DNA of 6,703 nucleotides. It comes from Candidatus Atribacter fermentans (lineage in GTDB: Bacteria; Atribacterota; Atribacteria; Atribacterales; Atribacteraceae). This document shows, in pieces, positions 1 through 6,415 of the stretch. The stretch's first letter is position 1. Each line of letters begins with the position of its first letter. The stretch covers positions 1-6,703 of the forward strand of contig JAAYUT010000214.1 of the NCBI GenBank assembly GCA_012517485.1, in the 5' to 3' direction. Both the position numbers and the translations under genes were made by a program. The notes below the pieces were generated by a model. That model had not been told where the DNA came from. It ran no database searches and saw nothing but the letters and a program-made list of their open reading frames with translations.

Positions 1-35
1 CAAGGCGAGAGAACCCTCTCGCCTTGATTTTTGTT
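1..35 (+). terminator. Intrinsic terminator hairpin, probably bidirectional
   Basis: Perfect 11-bp inverted repeat: CAAGGCGAGAG (1-11), loop AACC (12-15), CTCTCGCCTTG (16-26). On the plus strand it is followed by ATTTTTGTTTT, a good U-tract. On the minus strand the hairpin lies just past the stop codon of the binding-protein gene (ends at 36), so it probably ends that leftward transcript too. The minus-strand U-tract would lie before base 1 and cannot be seen. The stem may extend beyond the window edge. Confidence 0.85.
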
Positions 36-1298
36 TTATTGAATGTTTTTCTCAATAGCTTGGTACATGCTTTGGAGAGCTTCCTGAGGAGTTTTAGTTC
101 CCATTAAAACGTTCTGAACTTCTATTTGTTCAACATAAGACCACTCATCATACCAAGTCAATTGAGGGAGAGCCCGAGCAAATTCTGCCTGTTTTCCAAA
201 GTTTTTCCAATATGGATAAAGAGCTAAAAGCTCAGGATCCTCGAAATGAGCTTTCCAGATCGGAAGAGTTCCGATTTCCAGAGAACGAACTTTATCTCTC
301 TCAGGGCTGGTCATATATTCAATGTATTTCCAGGCTGCTTTCGGATTTTTCGATGTGGTTGGAATAGCTAAAGCCTCTGGGAGATTCAAAGTCGCTTGAT
401 ATTCTGGTTTTACTGCTGGAATATATTCGGCTATTTGAACTTCTCCAACAATTTGCGAAATAGATGGATCATTTGAGGCATTATAAACACCTGGCCAAGC
501 TTGGGGGAAAAAGGCTGTGCTTCCATTATAAAAAACATTGGCTGTCATTTCTTGGTTCATTGTGAGCGAGGCTGGATCGATGACTTTAGTTTTGAGAAAG
601 CAATCAGCCATGAACGTGAGGGCATCGATCGCTGGTTGTTCTAAAAAGGTAGGCTTCCCTTCATTGTTAAATAAATCGGAACCAAAGCTATAGCTTATAA
701 AAGTATGCCAATTCGCAAGAGATTGGCTTTGTTCAGCGGCTTCGCTGCTTCCGTATTGAATCAAGTTGGCGGTGATCATTTTTTGTGATTGCTCGACAAA
801 TTCTGACCAGGTGCGTGGAGGCTCAGCAATACCTGCATCTTTTAATTTTTTTCCGTTATACATAAAAAAGCGGGTATCATTATTCCATACGATACCATAA
901 AGAGTACCATCGACACTGAAAGTATTCACTAAACCCGGTAACATCTGATCAATAACATTCTCTTCCATGTATTGGTTGAGCGGAACCAACCAGCCAGCTT
1001 CATTAAATTTAGCTACCCAGGCATTATCAAATTCAATAACATCAAAGGAGGTTCCTCCTGCTGCCAATTCGGTAAGTACTTTATCCGCTACTCGGTCCCA
1101 GGCCATGGTGATCAATTCCACTTTAATTCCGGTTTCTTTTTCAAATTCCCGGGTTTGCTGTTCCCATAAACCTTTGACATCCATCTCGTGACGTGGCATA
1201 ATAACCGCTATTTGTTCTTGGCTTCTACTCATTACCACGAATGATAACACCCAAACCAATGCCAATAATAAAATCCAAACACTTTTTTGTTTTTTCAT
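36..1298 (-). CDS. ABC sugar transporter, extracellular solute-binding protein (family 1)
   Basis: Periplasmic binding protein of a carbohydrate ABC importer (SBP_bac_1/MalE-like class), 420 aa from the chosen start, the usual size for the family. An N-terminal membrane or export segment (about residues 7-23, after MKKQK) is followed by the typical first lobe: the FEKETGIKVEL stretch (about 52-62), the DVIEFDNAWVAKF region (86-98), and TLYGIVWNNDTRFFMYN (132-148), with NGKKLKDAGI following. Further on come the PRTWSEF motif (161-167), LPEALAIPTTSKNP (306-319) and AAWKYIEYMTSPE (321-333), all classic for this family. There is no lipobox cysteine and no clear A-x-A cleavage site after the hydrophobic segment. 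The start at 1298 is chosen because GGAGG lies 7 nt upstream; the in-frame ATG at 1331 lacks a well-spaced site. It should serve the two permeases encoded upstream, but the ligand is unknown. It is unusual in being last in the cluster, behind a 322-nt gap. Confidence 0.93.
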   Translation of the reverse strand: MKKQKSVWILLLALVWVLSFVVMSRSQEQIAVIMPRHEMDVKGLWEQQTREFEKETGIKVELITMAWDRVADKVLTELAAGGTSFDVIEFDNAWVAKFNEAGWLVPLNQYMEENVIDQMLPGLVNTFSVDGTLYGIVWNNDTRFFMYNGKKLKDAGIAEPPRTWSEFVEQSQKMITANLIQYGSSEAAEQSQSLANWHTFISYSFGSDLFNNEGKPTFLEQPAIDALTFMADCFLKTKVIDPASLTMNQEMTANVFYNGSTAFFPQAWPGVYNASNDPSISQIVGEVQIAEYIPAVKPEYQATLNLPEALAIPTTSKNPKAAWKYIEYMTSPERDKVRSLEIGTLPIWKAHFEDPELLALYPYWKNFGKQAEFARALPQLTWYDEWSYVEQIEVQNVLMGTKTPQEALQSMYQAIEKNIQ

Positions 1299-1305
1299 AT
1301 CTTTA

Positions 1306-1310
1306 CCTCC
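1306..1310 (-). promoter_or_regulatory. Ribosome binding site fixing the binding-protein start
   Basis: GGAGG on the minus strand, 7 nt before the ATG at 1298-1296. It lies inside the 11-codon extension that would result from using the upstream ATG at 1331, which argues for the downstream start. Confidence 0.85.
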
Positions 1311-1390
1311 AAATTTTATTTTATTAATCATCTCATCAAAATAACCTAATTTCTATTTCACCTCCTTCTTCCATTTTTTTATAAAATTCC

Positions 1391-1425
1391 TATTTATAAT
1401 AATGGATTAAATCTATCAATCTTAA
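1391..1425 (-). promoter_or_regulatory. Candidate promoter for the binding-protein gene
   Basis: Two overlapping readings exist on the minus strand. One is TTAAGA (1425-1420), an 18-nt spacer and TATTAT (1401-1396). The other is TTGATA (1419-1414), a 17-nt spacer and TAAATA (1396-1391). Either would start transcription about 90 nt before the ATG. The region is very AT-rich, so chance matches are easy. Support comes mainly from the gap that separates this gene from the permeases. Confidence 0.35.
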
Positions 1426-1447
1426 AAATACCAGACCGGTTTTTAAG
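1421..1447. repeat. 27-bp imperfect palindrome upstream of the binding-protein gene
   Basis: CTTAAAAA (1421-1428) pairs with TTTTTAAG (1440-1447), and CC (1431-1432) with GG (1438-1439), leaving a two-base bulge and a small loop. It overlaps the candidate -35 of the binding-protein promoter. It could be an operator for a sugar-responsive repressor, or an RNA hairpin (weak terminator or 3'-end stabiliser) after the permease genes. The mostly A/T stem makes a strong terminator unlikely. Confidence 0.4.
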
Positions 1448-1520
1448 AGTGAAAACTTTGAGCTTTGAGGAAAAGAAAAACCTTATCGTCGTTTTTATCA
1501 TCAATTATTTTTTTATTCGA

Positions 1521-1548
1521 CTCACGTCTCACTTCTCACGCCTCACTG
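1521..1548. repeat. Short tandem repeat, four heptamers CTCACNN
   Basis: Four consecutive 7-nt units on the plus strand: CTCACGT (1521), CTCACTT (1528), CTCACGC (1535), CTCACTG (1542). The CTCAC core is invariant and the last two bases vary. The minus strand reads as GTGAG repeats. The 7-nt period is not a multiple of three and the repeat lies outside any credible gene. No function can be assigned. Confidence 0.8.
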
Positions 1549-1620
1549 ATTCCAATATATAAGATTGCCACAACTACCAACCAAAGAGCGGTTGAACTCC
1601 TCGTAATGAAGCTTGAAGAT

Positions 1621-2484
1621 CTATCCTTTCACTGATCCTGCAGTGAGCCCCTGGATAATAAACTTTTGAAAAATCAAAGCCAAAATAACTGGTGGTAGGC
1701 TAGCTAAAACACCAGCCGTGCTCATCGAAATAAAATCAGAACCAAACTTACTACTAAATTCTTCAACCAAAACTGAGAGGGTCTTTGACGACCGAGTTGA
1801 AGCGAAAATTAAAGCAAAGAAAAACTCATTCCAAGCAATAATAAATGCAAAAATTGATGTGGCAGCTATTCCGGGTGCCGAAAGGGGAAGAACAATTTTC
1901 ATTAAGGCACCAATTCGAGTACACCCATCAATACGAGCTGCCTCTTCGATACTCGAAGGGATAGAAGCAAAATGGCCCATCATCAATCGGATTACCAAAG
2001 GAAGAATAAAAGAAATATACGTTAAAATTAAAGAGAGCCGAGTATCAACCAATCCGAAACCATTGATAATTAAAAACAATGGAATGATGAGAGCAATAGG
2101 GGGCAGGATCTGAGGTAAAATGATTGAGGTTCCGATAAACCCTTTTCCACGAAAATCAAGTCGAGTTAATCCATAAGCAGCTAAGGAACCAGCAACCATT
2201 GATATGAGGGTTACAAAAAATGCAACGATCAGGCTATTTATTGTGCATTGACCAAATTGGGAAGCAGCATCAGTCAATCCTCGACCGCCAAAAAATATTT
2301 TGAAGTAATTTTCAAAAGTTGGCTTCTTGGGAAAAAAATGCAATGGGACGCTGGTTATATCAACCTTATGAGAGATACTGGATATGACTAACCAGAGAAA
2401 AGGAGCTAACACTGCAATCAGGATAACTGCAACTGCAACCCAAAGGAATAATTGGTTCAATTTCATTTTGGTTCTGTTATTCAT
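1621..2484 (-). CDS. ABC sugar transporter permease, MalG type
   Basis: Inner-membrane permease subunit (binding-protein-dependent transport family, BPD_transp_1), 287 aa, a usual length. About six membrane segments: 12-34, 84-107, 117-140, 149-169, 208-228 and 262-281. The coupling-helix EAA motif runs from about residue 181 to 200 (EAARIDGCTR then IGALMKIVLP) and docks onto the ATPase. The AWNEFFFALIF stretch (217-227) and the short C-terminus typical of MalG homologues also support the call. The start ATG has AGGAGG 10 nt upstream (2495-2500). It lies only 2 nt after the stop of the upstream permease, so the two are almost certainly translationally coupled and form the heterodimeric channel. 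Substrate unknown. Confidence 0.95.
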   Translation of the reverse strand: MNNRTKMKLNQLFLWVAVAVILIAVLAPFLWLVISSISHKVDITSVPLHFFPKKPTFENYFKIFFGGRGLTDAASQFGQCTINSLIVAFFVTLISMVAGSLAAYGLTRLDFRGKGFIGTSIILPQILPPIALIIPLFLIINGFGLVDTRLSLILTYISFILPLVIRLMMGHFASIPSSIEEAARIDGCTRIGALMKIVLPLSAPGIAATSIFAFIIAWNEFFFALIFASTRSSKTLSVLVEEFSSKFGSDFISMSTAGVLASLPPVILALIFQKFIIQGLTAGSVKG

Positions 2485-2486
2485 TT

Positions 2487-3419
2487 TTAATCAACCTCCT
2501 GCTTTCGCATATAACGAAAATAGGGGATGCCAATTAAAATAACTAAAACGATAACCAAATATGCAATAGCGCTCCCAAATCCCATTCGTGAGAATTTAAA
2601 GCTGGTTAGATAAGCATAATAACTTAAGACACTCGTGCCCTCACCAGGGCCACCTCGGGTAATAATATAAAAAATATCAAATTCCCGAATTGCCCAAATG
2701 ATTTTAATAATGGCTAAAGTAACCATCATCGGTTTGAGCATGGGAAGGGTAATATACCAAAATTTTTTGAGAGTATTCGCTCCATCCACCAAGGCTGCTT
2801 CGTAAAGTTCACGTGGTATCTGTTCTAAGACTGCCAAAAACATCAATACTCCGACCGGTGTTTCCTTCCAAATATTAGCTAACATGACCAAGTGAAGTGC
2901 TCGGGTAGGATCTGCCAGCCAGACTTGATACCTTTCAATCAATCCCAAACGTTTTAAAAGGGCATTCAAGACCCCATAATTGGCGTTATAAATCCACTTC
3001 CACATAATCCCATTCACTGAAGTTGGTAAAGCCCATGGAAGAATAATTAAACCTCTCACCAAACCTCGTCCCCGAAATTTCTGCTGAAGAACCAAAGCAA
3101 CTCCTAAGCCTAAAACCAACTCAACTCCAACAGTGACAAAAGCAAAATAAAGCGTGCGAATGACGCTTTTTAGAAAAAAACTACTTTGTAAAGCTTCAAG
3201 GTAGTTGGCTAATCCTATAAAATTGTAGATTCCGGGTTTGGTAAGAAGATAATCATGGAAACTAATAAAAAGAGAGTAGAAGAGGGGATAGATGAGGATT
3301 CCAAATATGAGCACTAAACTTGGCACCAGTAATAAATACGCTACGCCATTTTTCTTTTCTAAAAAGAAAAGGCTTAGTCTTTTTTTTAAAGAATGGTTAT
3401 GTATTATTGTATCTATCAC
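2487..3419 (-). CDS. ABC sugar transporter permease, MalF/UgpA type
   Basis: Inner-membrane permease, 310 aa, partner of the MalG-type subunit that follows 2 nt later. About six membrane segments: 25-50, 88-112, 120-139, 175-198, 227-245 and 282-303. The EAA motif is at about 206-226 (YEAALVDGAN then TLKKFWYITLP). The FDIFYIITRGGPGEGTSVLS stretch (247-266) is highly characteristic of MalF/UgpA-type subunits. The start is GTG (3419-3417), with GGAGGG about 12 nt upstream, a slightly long spacing; no better in-frame start is visible. It follows the isomerase-like gene by 73 nt on the same strand, probably in one transcript. Confidence 0.94.
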   Translation of the reverse strand: MIDTIIHNHSLKKRLSLFFLEKKNGVAYLLLVPSLVLIFGILIYPLFYSLFISFHDYLLTKPGIYNFIGLANYLEALQSSFFLKSVIRTLYFAFVTVGVELVLGLGVALVLQQKFRGRGLVRGLIILPWALPTSVNGIMWKWIYNANYGVLNALLKRLGLIERYQVWLADPTRALHLVMLANIWKETPVGVLMFLAVLEQIPRELYEAALVDGANTLKKFWYITLPMLKPMMVTLAIIKIIWAIREFDIFYIITRGGPGEGTSVLSYYAYLTSFKFSRMGFGSAIAYLVIVLVILIGIPYFRYMRKQEVD

Positions 3420-3452
3420 AATTTCAATTATCCCTCCTTTATCATATATTTA

Positions 3453-3473
3453 AAAAGCTGACTCCTCGCTTTT
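3453..3473 (-). other. Small hairpin between isomerase-like and MalF-type genes
   Basis: On the minus strand AAAAGC (3473-3468) pairs with GCTTTT (3458-3453) around a 9-nt loop containing GAGGAG, followed by TTAAATATA. It could be a weak attenuating or processing hairpin lowering transporter expression relative to the enzyme, but the stem is only 6 bp and mostly A/T. Confidence 0.3.
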
Positions 3474-3492
3474 ACGTCAAAATGACAATTCT

Positions 3493-4875
3493 CTACGGTA
3501 AAACGACCGTTATTCCAGTTAATTTACAAAAATCGATTAAAGCTGGATAAAGGTCATCTCCATATCCTAAACAAGCGTACTCATTCATCCAATTTTCCAA
3601 TAAATACTCAATATCACCTTCTACAGTCACGAATCCATGAGGCCAGAAAGGGATCCCACATTCATCCAGTCTCTCCATAATGGTTTCTTGTGAAGGTTCA
3701 AAAATCGATACCCGGACAATGACCATGCGAAATTCTCCATTTACTCGTCCTAAACGAGCCAGGATTCCTTTTCCAACCTTTGCAACAGCACGAATAGACA
3801 ATCCACCAGCTTGTCCTTCGGTCGGAATCCCATGAACTGAAAACCCTGCTGGACCAACTTTTCCTGCTAAAGAAGGCGGAATGGCACCATCACCAATGAT
3901 TTTAATCTCACGACGCTTTTTATCAATATGTTGAAGGTCACCATAGTACACTGGTTCAGAACTTAATCGAGTCATGAGATAAACAGTTAAAGCGGTGTTA
4001 AAATCTCCCAAGGTTGATGTCCCAACTCGATCCTCGAGCATCATTGACTGGGCAAAACAAGTAGCAGAATAATCATCTCCCAATCCGGGAAAGGATTGGA
4101 TGGTATAAAATTCCCATTTTTCTTTTTCTACTATGGTCTTGATTGCTAAATAAAGGCGAAGAGATCGCTCATTCACTACCGATGATTCAGGTAGTTTACC
4201 AAAGAGTTTGATTAAACGTGGTTCTAAATTTTTAAGTTGATCGGGGGTTACTTCTTCGGCAACACGAATCAACTCGGTCGTGTCACGGGTGTCAATGTCG
4301 ATGCCAAAAACTTTCATCCACTGGGAAGGGTCAGCAACACCAACTGTTTGCCCCATTCCTCGTCCTCCAAAAGCTCCAACAGTGGCTTGGTTTAGACGAT
4401 TTTTCAAATGGCATGCCTGACTGAAATGAAAAATTTTATCTATTTCGTCTGATTCCTCAGCAAAACCATAAACAAATTGATGAGGAATTCCTATTTCCAG
4501 AAGTGCTCCGTGGAGAACCAACCCACCAACCGGACGCCAACCTTGTGATCCTGGATGAGTCCAGATGCAAATTCCTTTTCCAGTCAATCCATAATCCCTG
4601 ATTGCAGCAATCATATTCGATGCCCAAACCCAAGTACCAGAAAATAAAATTACTCCATCAACCCGTTCATCATCTTTCATAGTTTTGAAAGCTAATCGGG
4701 CTTCATTTTTGGTTGCCACCACGATAGGATATTCAACCAGTTCAACACCTCGATCAACTAATGCCCTTTTTGATTGAGCTATCACCTGTTCATCAATAAA
4801 AGGATTCCCCATGGGATCTTTTAACCCATCTTTGTGGACCCCATAAACGATAAAACCCATTCTTGGTGTGATCAT
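3493..4875 (-). CDS. L-fucose/L-arabinose isomerase-fold protein, sugar cluster enzyme
   Basis: 460-aa cytoplasmic protein with no signal peptide or membrane segment. It resembles proteins of the L-fucose/L-arabinose isomerase-like superfamily. An N-terminal Rossmann-like region (MGFIVYG at 6-12; VDGVILFSGTWVWA at 72-85) leads to the GGRGMGQTVG segment (170-179) and FGIDIDTRD (190-198). A C-terminal catalytic-type domain follows, with LGDFNTALTVYL (289-300), YYGDLQHID (310-318), IGDGAIPPSLA (327-337) and a closing NEYACLGYGD region (431-440). The metal-binding positions look altered: by eye, the usual C-E-x-D reads T-L-G-D, the HCG-x-AP motif reads GDGAIP, and the late N-H reads N-E. Aldose-ketose isomerisation is therefore uncertain. 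The start at 4875 is chosen because AGGAG lies 7 nt upstream; the ATG at 4902 has no such site. It is first in the leftward sugar cluster and probably acts on the imported sugar. Confidence 0.75.
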   Translation of the reverse strand: MITPRMGFIVYGVHKDGLKDPMGNPFIDEQVIAQSKRALVDRGVELVEYPIVVATKNEARLAFKTMKDDERVDGVILFSGTWVWASNMIAAIRDYGLTGKGICIWTHPGSQGWRPVGGLVLHGALLEIGIPHQFVYGFAEESDEIDKIFHFSQACHLKNRLNQATVGAFGGRGMGQTVGVADPSQWMKVFGIDIDTRDTTELIRVAEEVTPDQLKNLEPRLIKLFGKLPESSVVNERSLRLYLAIKTIVEKEKWEFYTIQSFPGLGDDYSATCFAQSMMLEDRVGTSTLGDFNTALTVYLMTRLSSEPVYYGDLQHIDKKRREIKIIGDGAIPPSLAGKVGPAGFSVHGIPTEGQAGGLSIRAVAKVGKGILARLGRVNGEFRMVIVRVSIFEPSQETIMERLDECGIPFWPHGFVTVEGDIEYLLENWMNEYACLGYGDDLYPALIDFCKLTGITVVLP

Positions 4876-4882
4876 ATCAATA

Positions 4883-4887
4883 CTCCT
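4883..4887 (-). promoter_or_regulatory. Ribosome binding site fixing the isomerase-like start
   Basis: AGGAG on the minus strand, 7 nt before the ATG at 4875-4873. It makes the in-frame ATG at 4902, nine codons upstream, unlikely as the start. Confidence 0.8.
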
Positions 4888-4978
4888 ATTCTTTGAACCC
4901 ATGTTTGGGTCTTTTTATTTTTCAACTTGGTAAATTTCATCCATTCACCGTCCAGTAAGTAACCTTCACATTTCTATT

Positions 4979-5000
4979 CTTTCTCAGTAAAGTGAAAAAG
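4979..5000. repeat. Imperfect 22-bp palindrome upstream of the sugar cluster
   Basis: CTTTCTCA (4979-4986) and TGAAAAAG (4993-5000) form 8-bp arms with one G-T wobble around a 6-nt loop. It lies between the candidate promoter at 5027-5054 and the isomerase-like gene, where an operator would be expected. It has no U-tract on either strand, so it is not a good terminator. Confidence 0.3.
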
Positions 5001-5026
5001 GGACAATAAAACGGAGAAACCATATT

Positions 5027-5054
5027 TTTATAATCAATCATTTTTATTTGTCTT
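5027..5054 (-). promoter_or_regulatory. Candidate promoter for the sugar cluster
   Basis: On the minus strand AAGACA (5054-5049), a 16-nt spacer and TATAAA (5032-5027). The -35 overlaps the stop codon of thiT. It would give a leader of about 145 nt before the isomerase-like ATG. No intrinsic terminator is visible after thiT, so readthrough from thiT is also possible. Confidence 0.3.
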
Positions 5055-5628
5055 ACTCGATCCGACTCCTTTTTATCAAATCGGAAAAACGGGGGATGAG
5101 CAACCAAATAACCAGGACACTAATCAAGAATTCAATACTTAAGTAACTTCCATTATAAATCAGTGAATAAACCCATGGTGACATTCCCGCCGGCGCATAA
5201 TGACCCCAAAAAACGACACCGGCGAAATAATGACAGAGCAATCGACCTCCAATACCGAGACAAACCGCTCCGATCAATCGGACTATTTGTTGCACCCTAT
5301 TTAAATCCTCCCAAAGATGAGGTGATAACACCAACCCTGCTAAACCTAAAGATCCAAATGCTAAAGGAAAATCAAGCAGAAATTGAAAGGGTGTTAGAAA
5401 AATCGGCCCCAAAATAAATTGGAGCATTCCATATAACACCGCGACCAATAATCCTCCTTTGGGCCCACGAAAAATAGAGAAGAGAAGGATAGGTACCATG
5501 CTTGCGGCAGTCACCGATCCACCATAGGGAGCTGAAAAAAGTTTAACCATACTTAATCCGGAAGACAGTGCTAAAACCATTCCTCCTTCTGCTAAAAACC
5601 GAGGATTTAATTTAAATTTGGATTTCAT
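5053..5628 (-). CDS. thiT: Thiamine ECF transporter S-component ThiT
   Basis: Membrane S-component that binds thiamine and works with a shared ECF energising module (EcfA-A'-T). It is 191 aa with about six hydrophobic segments, usual for ThiT/YuaJ. Family features in order: the VPILLFSIFRGPKGGL region (45-60), LTPFQFLLDFPLAFGSLGLAG (78-98), RLLCHYFAGVVFW (129-141), YAPAGMSPWVYS (144-155) and YNGSYLSIE (158-166). His133, Trp141, Tyr154 and Asn159 have the same mutual spacing as the thiamine-contacting His125, Trp133, Tyr146 and Asn151 that I recall for Lactococcus lactis ThiT. Asp86 seems to stand where that protein has a glutamate. The ATG at 5628 is chosen because a promoter lies just upstream. 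An in-frame TTG at 5676 would fall within the -35. The ribosome site is weak (GGGTGG, 5635-5640). No EcfA or EcfT gene is in the window. Confidence 0.9.
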   Translation of the reverse strand: MKSKFKLNPRFLAEGGMVLALSSGLSMVKLFSAPYGGSVTAASMVPILLFSIFRGPKGGLLVAVLYGMLQFILGPIFLTPFQFLLDFPLAFGSLGLAGLVLSPHLWEDLNRVQQIVRLIGAVCLGIGGRLLCHYFAGVVFWGHYAPAGMSPWVYSLIYNGSYLSIEFLISVLVIWLLIPRFSDLIKRSRIE

Positions 5629-5648
5629 AAGAGACCACCCATCATTAT

Positions 5649-5676
5649 ATAATACTAACAAAAACCCCATTTTCAA
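5649..5676 (-). promoter_or_regulatory. Promoter of thiT
   Basis: On the minus strand TTGAAA (5676-5671), a 16-nt spacer and TATTAT (5654-5649). Transcription would begin near 5642, giving a leader of roughly 14 nt. That leaves no room for a TPP riboswitch, and I see no CTGAGA-type TPP element in the divergent intergenic region. Confidence 0.5.
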
Positions 5677-5792
5677 TTAGTTATTGTCATTAAAAATCAC
5701 AGGAACTTTATCAAATATTAACATGAATAAGAAACTTTTTGAGCGGTATTGGAATAAAAGAATTTATAAAGCTTTAAATTTGGTGACATAGC

Positions 5793-6395
5793 ATGAAAGT
5801 TTTCTATGCAATTTTATTGGTTGTTTTTTTATCTGGAGCAGTCTTGGCTCATTCTTTTCGTGAAATCCCTTCCCAACACTGGTCAATTCAAGCATTACAT
5901 GATTTACAATCCAAATATTCTCCTCAATTTGCTATCCCTGTAGAAAAAATTCCTCTCACTCGTTTTGAATGTGCCCAAAGTGTTTTTGAAATTCTCCAAA
6001 TAATCAGTCATAAAATGACTCTTCAACAAGAAATTCCTTCAAAAGACATCAGTCAGCTGGAAAAATTGGTCAGAGAATTTTCAGCAGAGTTAAGGAATCA
6101 AAAGCCCAAAAAAGAAATTCTTATTCAAATTTTCGGTGAAGACCATGAAATTGTTCACTTATTAACCGACCCTGAAATAAAATCCTTCAACAAAGATGAC
6201 CCACTCTCGATTTCTGGAGAATATACTCTTTCCTATGAGGTTTATTTCCTTCCTGACCCGCAACATGGAAAAATCAAACCCCGTTGGAAAGATGAACTCG
6301 ATTTGGAAATCAATTTAAAAATCAGTCCGTCGGTAAGCGGAAAATTAAAAATAAGCATACCTGATGTCTTGGTTACACCCCAGCCCAGTTATTAA
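5793..6395 (+). CDS. Small exported SLH-domain protein, possibly a truncated outer-membrane protein
   Basis: 200-aa exported protein. A signal peptide (1-19, ending V-L-A) is followed by one S-layer-homology domain at about 22-70: FREIPSQHWSIQALHDL, then the LTRFECAQSVFEIL half, matching the F-x-D-V-P...HW...L-T-R-x-E pattern. A polar, helix-prone stretch (85-105) may be a short coiled coil. From about 136 the sequence alternates as in beta-strands (LSISGEYTLSYEVYF; DELDLEINLKI; GKLKISI) and ends soon after. SLH outer-membrane proteins of the OmpM type, known from diderms such as Veillonella and inferred in relatives, anchor the outer membrane to the cell wall and are generally several hundred residues long. 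This one may be a shortened form or a remnant, but no continuation is visible in other frames after the TAA. The ATG has a weak GGTGA 6 nt upstream (5782-5786). It is divergent from thiT. Confidence 0.75.
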   Translation: MKVFYAILLVVFLSGAVLAHSFREIPSQHWSIQALHDLQSKYSPQFAIPVEKIPLTRFECAQSVFEILQIISHKMTLQQEIPSKDISQLEKLVREFSAELRNQKPKKEILIQIFGEDHEIVHLLTDPEIKSFNKDDPLSISGEYTLSYEVYFLPDPQHGKIKPRWKDELDLEINLKISPSVSGKLKISIPDVLVTPQPSY

Positions 6396-6415
6396 TTCCT
6401 TTTTTAAATTTTTGC

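Larger units (their letters stand above)
1299..1620. other. 322-nt intergenic region between MalG-type permease and binding-protein genes
   Basis: No open reading frame with a credible start and ribosome site was found here on either strand. It holds the CTCAC heptamer repeat, the 27-bp palindrome, the candidate promoter and the ribosome site listed separately. A second Shine-Dalgarno-like GGAGG (1361-1365, minus strand) has no start codon at a normal distance. A 5-bp hairpin at 1578-1594 (CAACC/GGTTG) near the permease stop has no U-tract. Confidence 0.7.

Noticed and set aside
967..1191. Plus-strand reading frames of 65-74 codons opposite the binding-protein gene
   Set aside because: They lie wholly opposite a clearly coding gene with strong family motifs, lack ribosome sites I could recognise, and their products resemble no known family.
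1299..1331. Longer N-terminus of the binding protein from the ATG at 1331
   Set aside because: The added residues contain the real ribosome site, and the signal segment begins naturally at MKKQK from the ATG at 1298.
1340..1365. Leader peptide after the GGAGG at 1361-1365
   Set aside because: The only nearby initiator is ATT followed by three codons and a stop; ATG and TTG codons are too far away.
1718..2113. 131-codon plus-strand frame opposite the MalG-type permease
   Set aside because: It is antisense to conserved permease sequence including the EAA motif region; the open frame is a by-product of the codons on the other strand.
4896..4912. Inverted repeat ACCCA/TGGGT as a terminator or operator
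   Set aside because: The stem is only 5 bp; the T-rich tract follows it on the plus strand, where no gene ends, and it does not match a known operator.
5163..5417. 84-codon plus-strand frame opposite thiT
   Set aside because: It is antisense to the conserved ThiT core and the translation is low-complexity and basic, with no recognisable domain.
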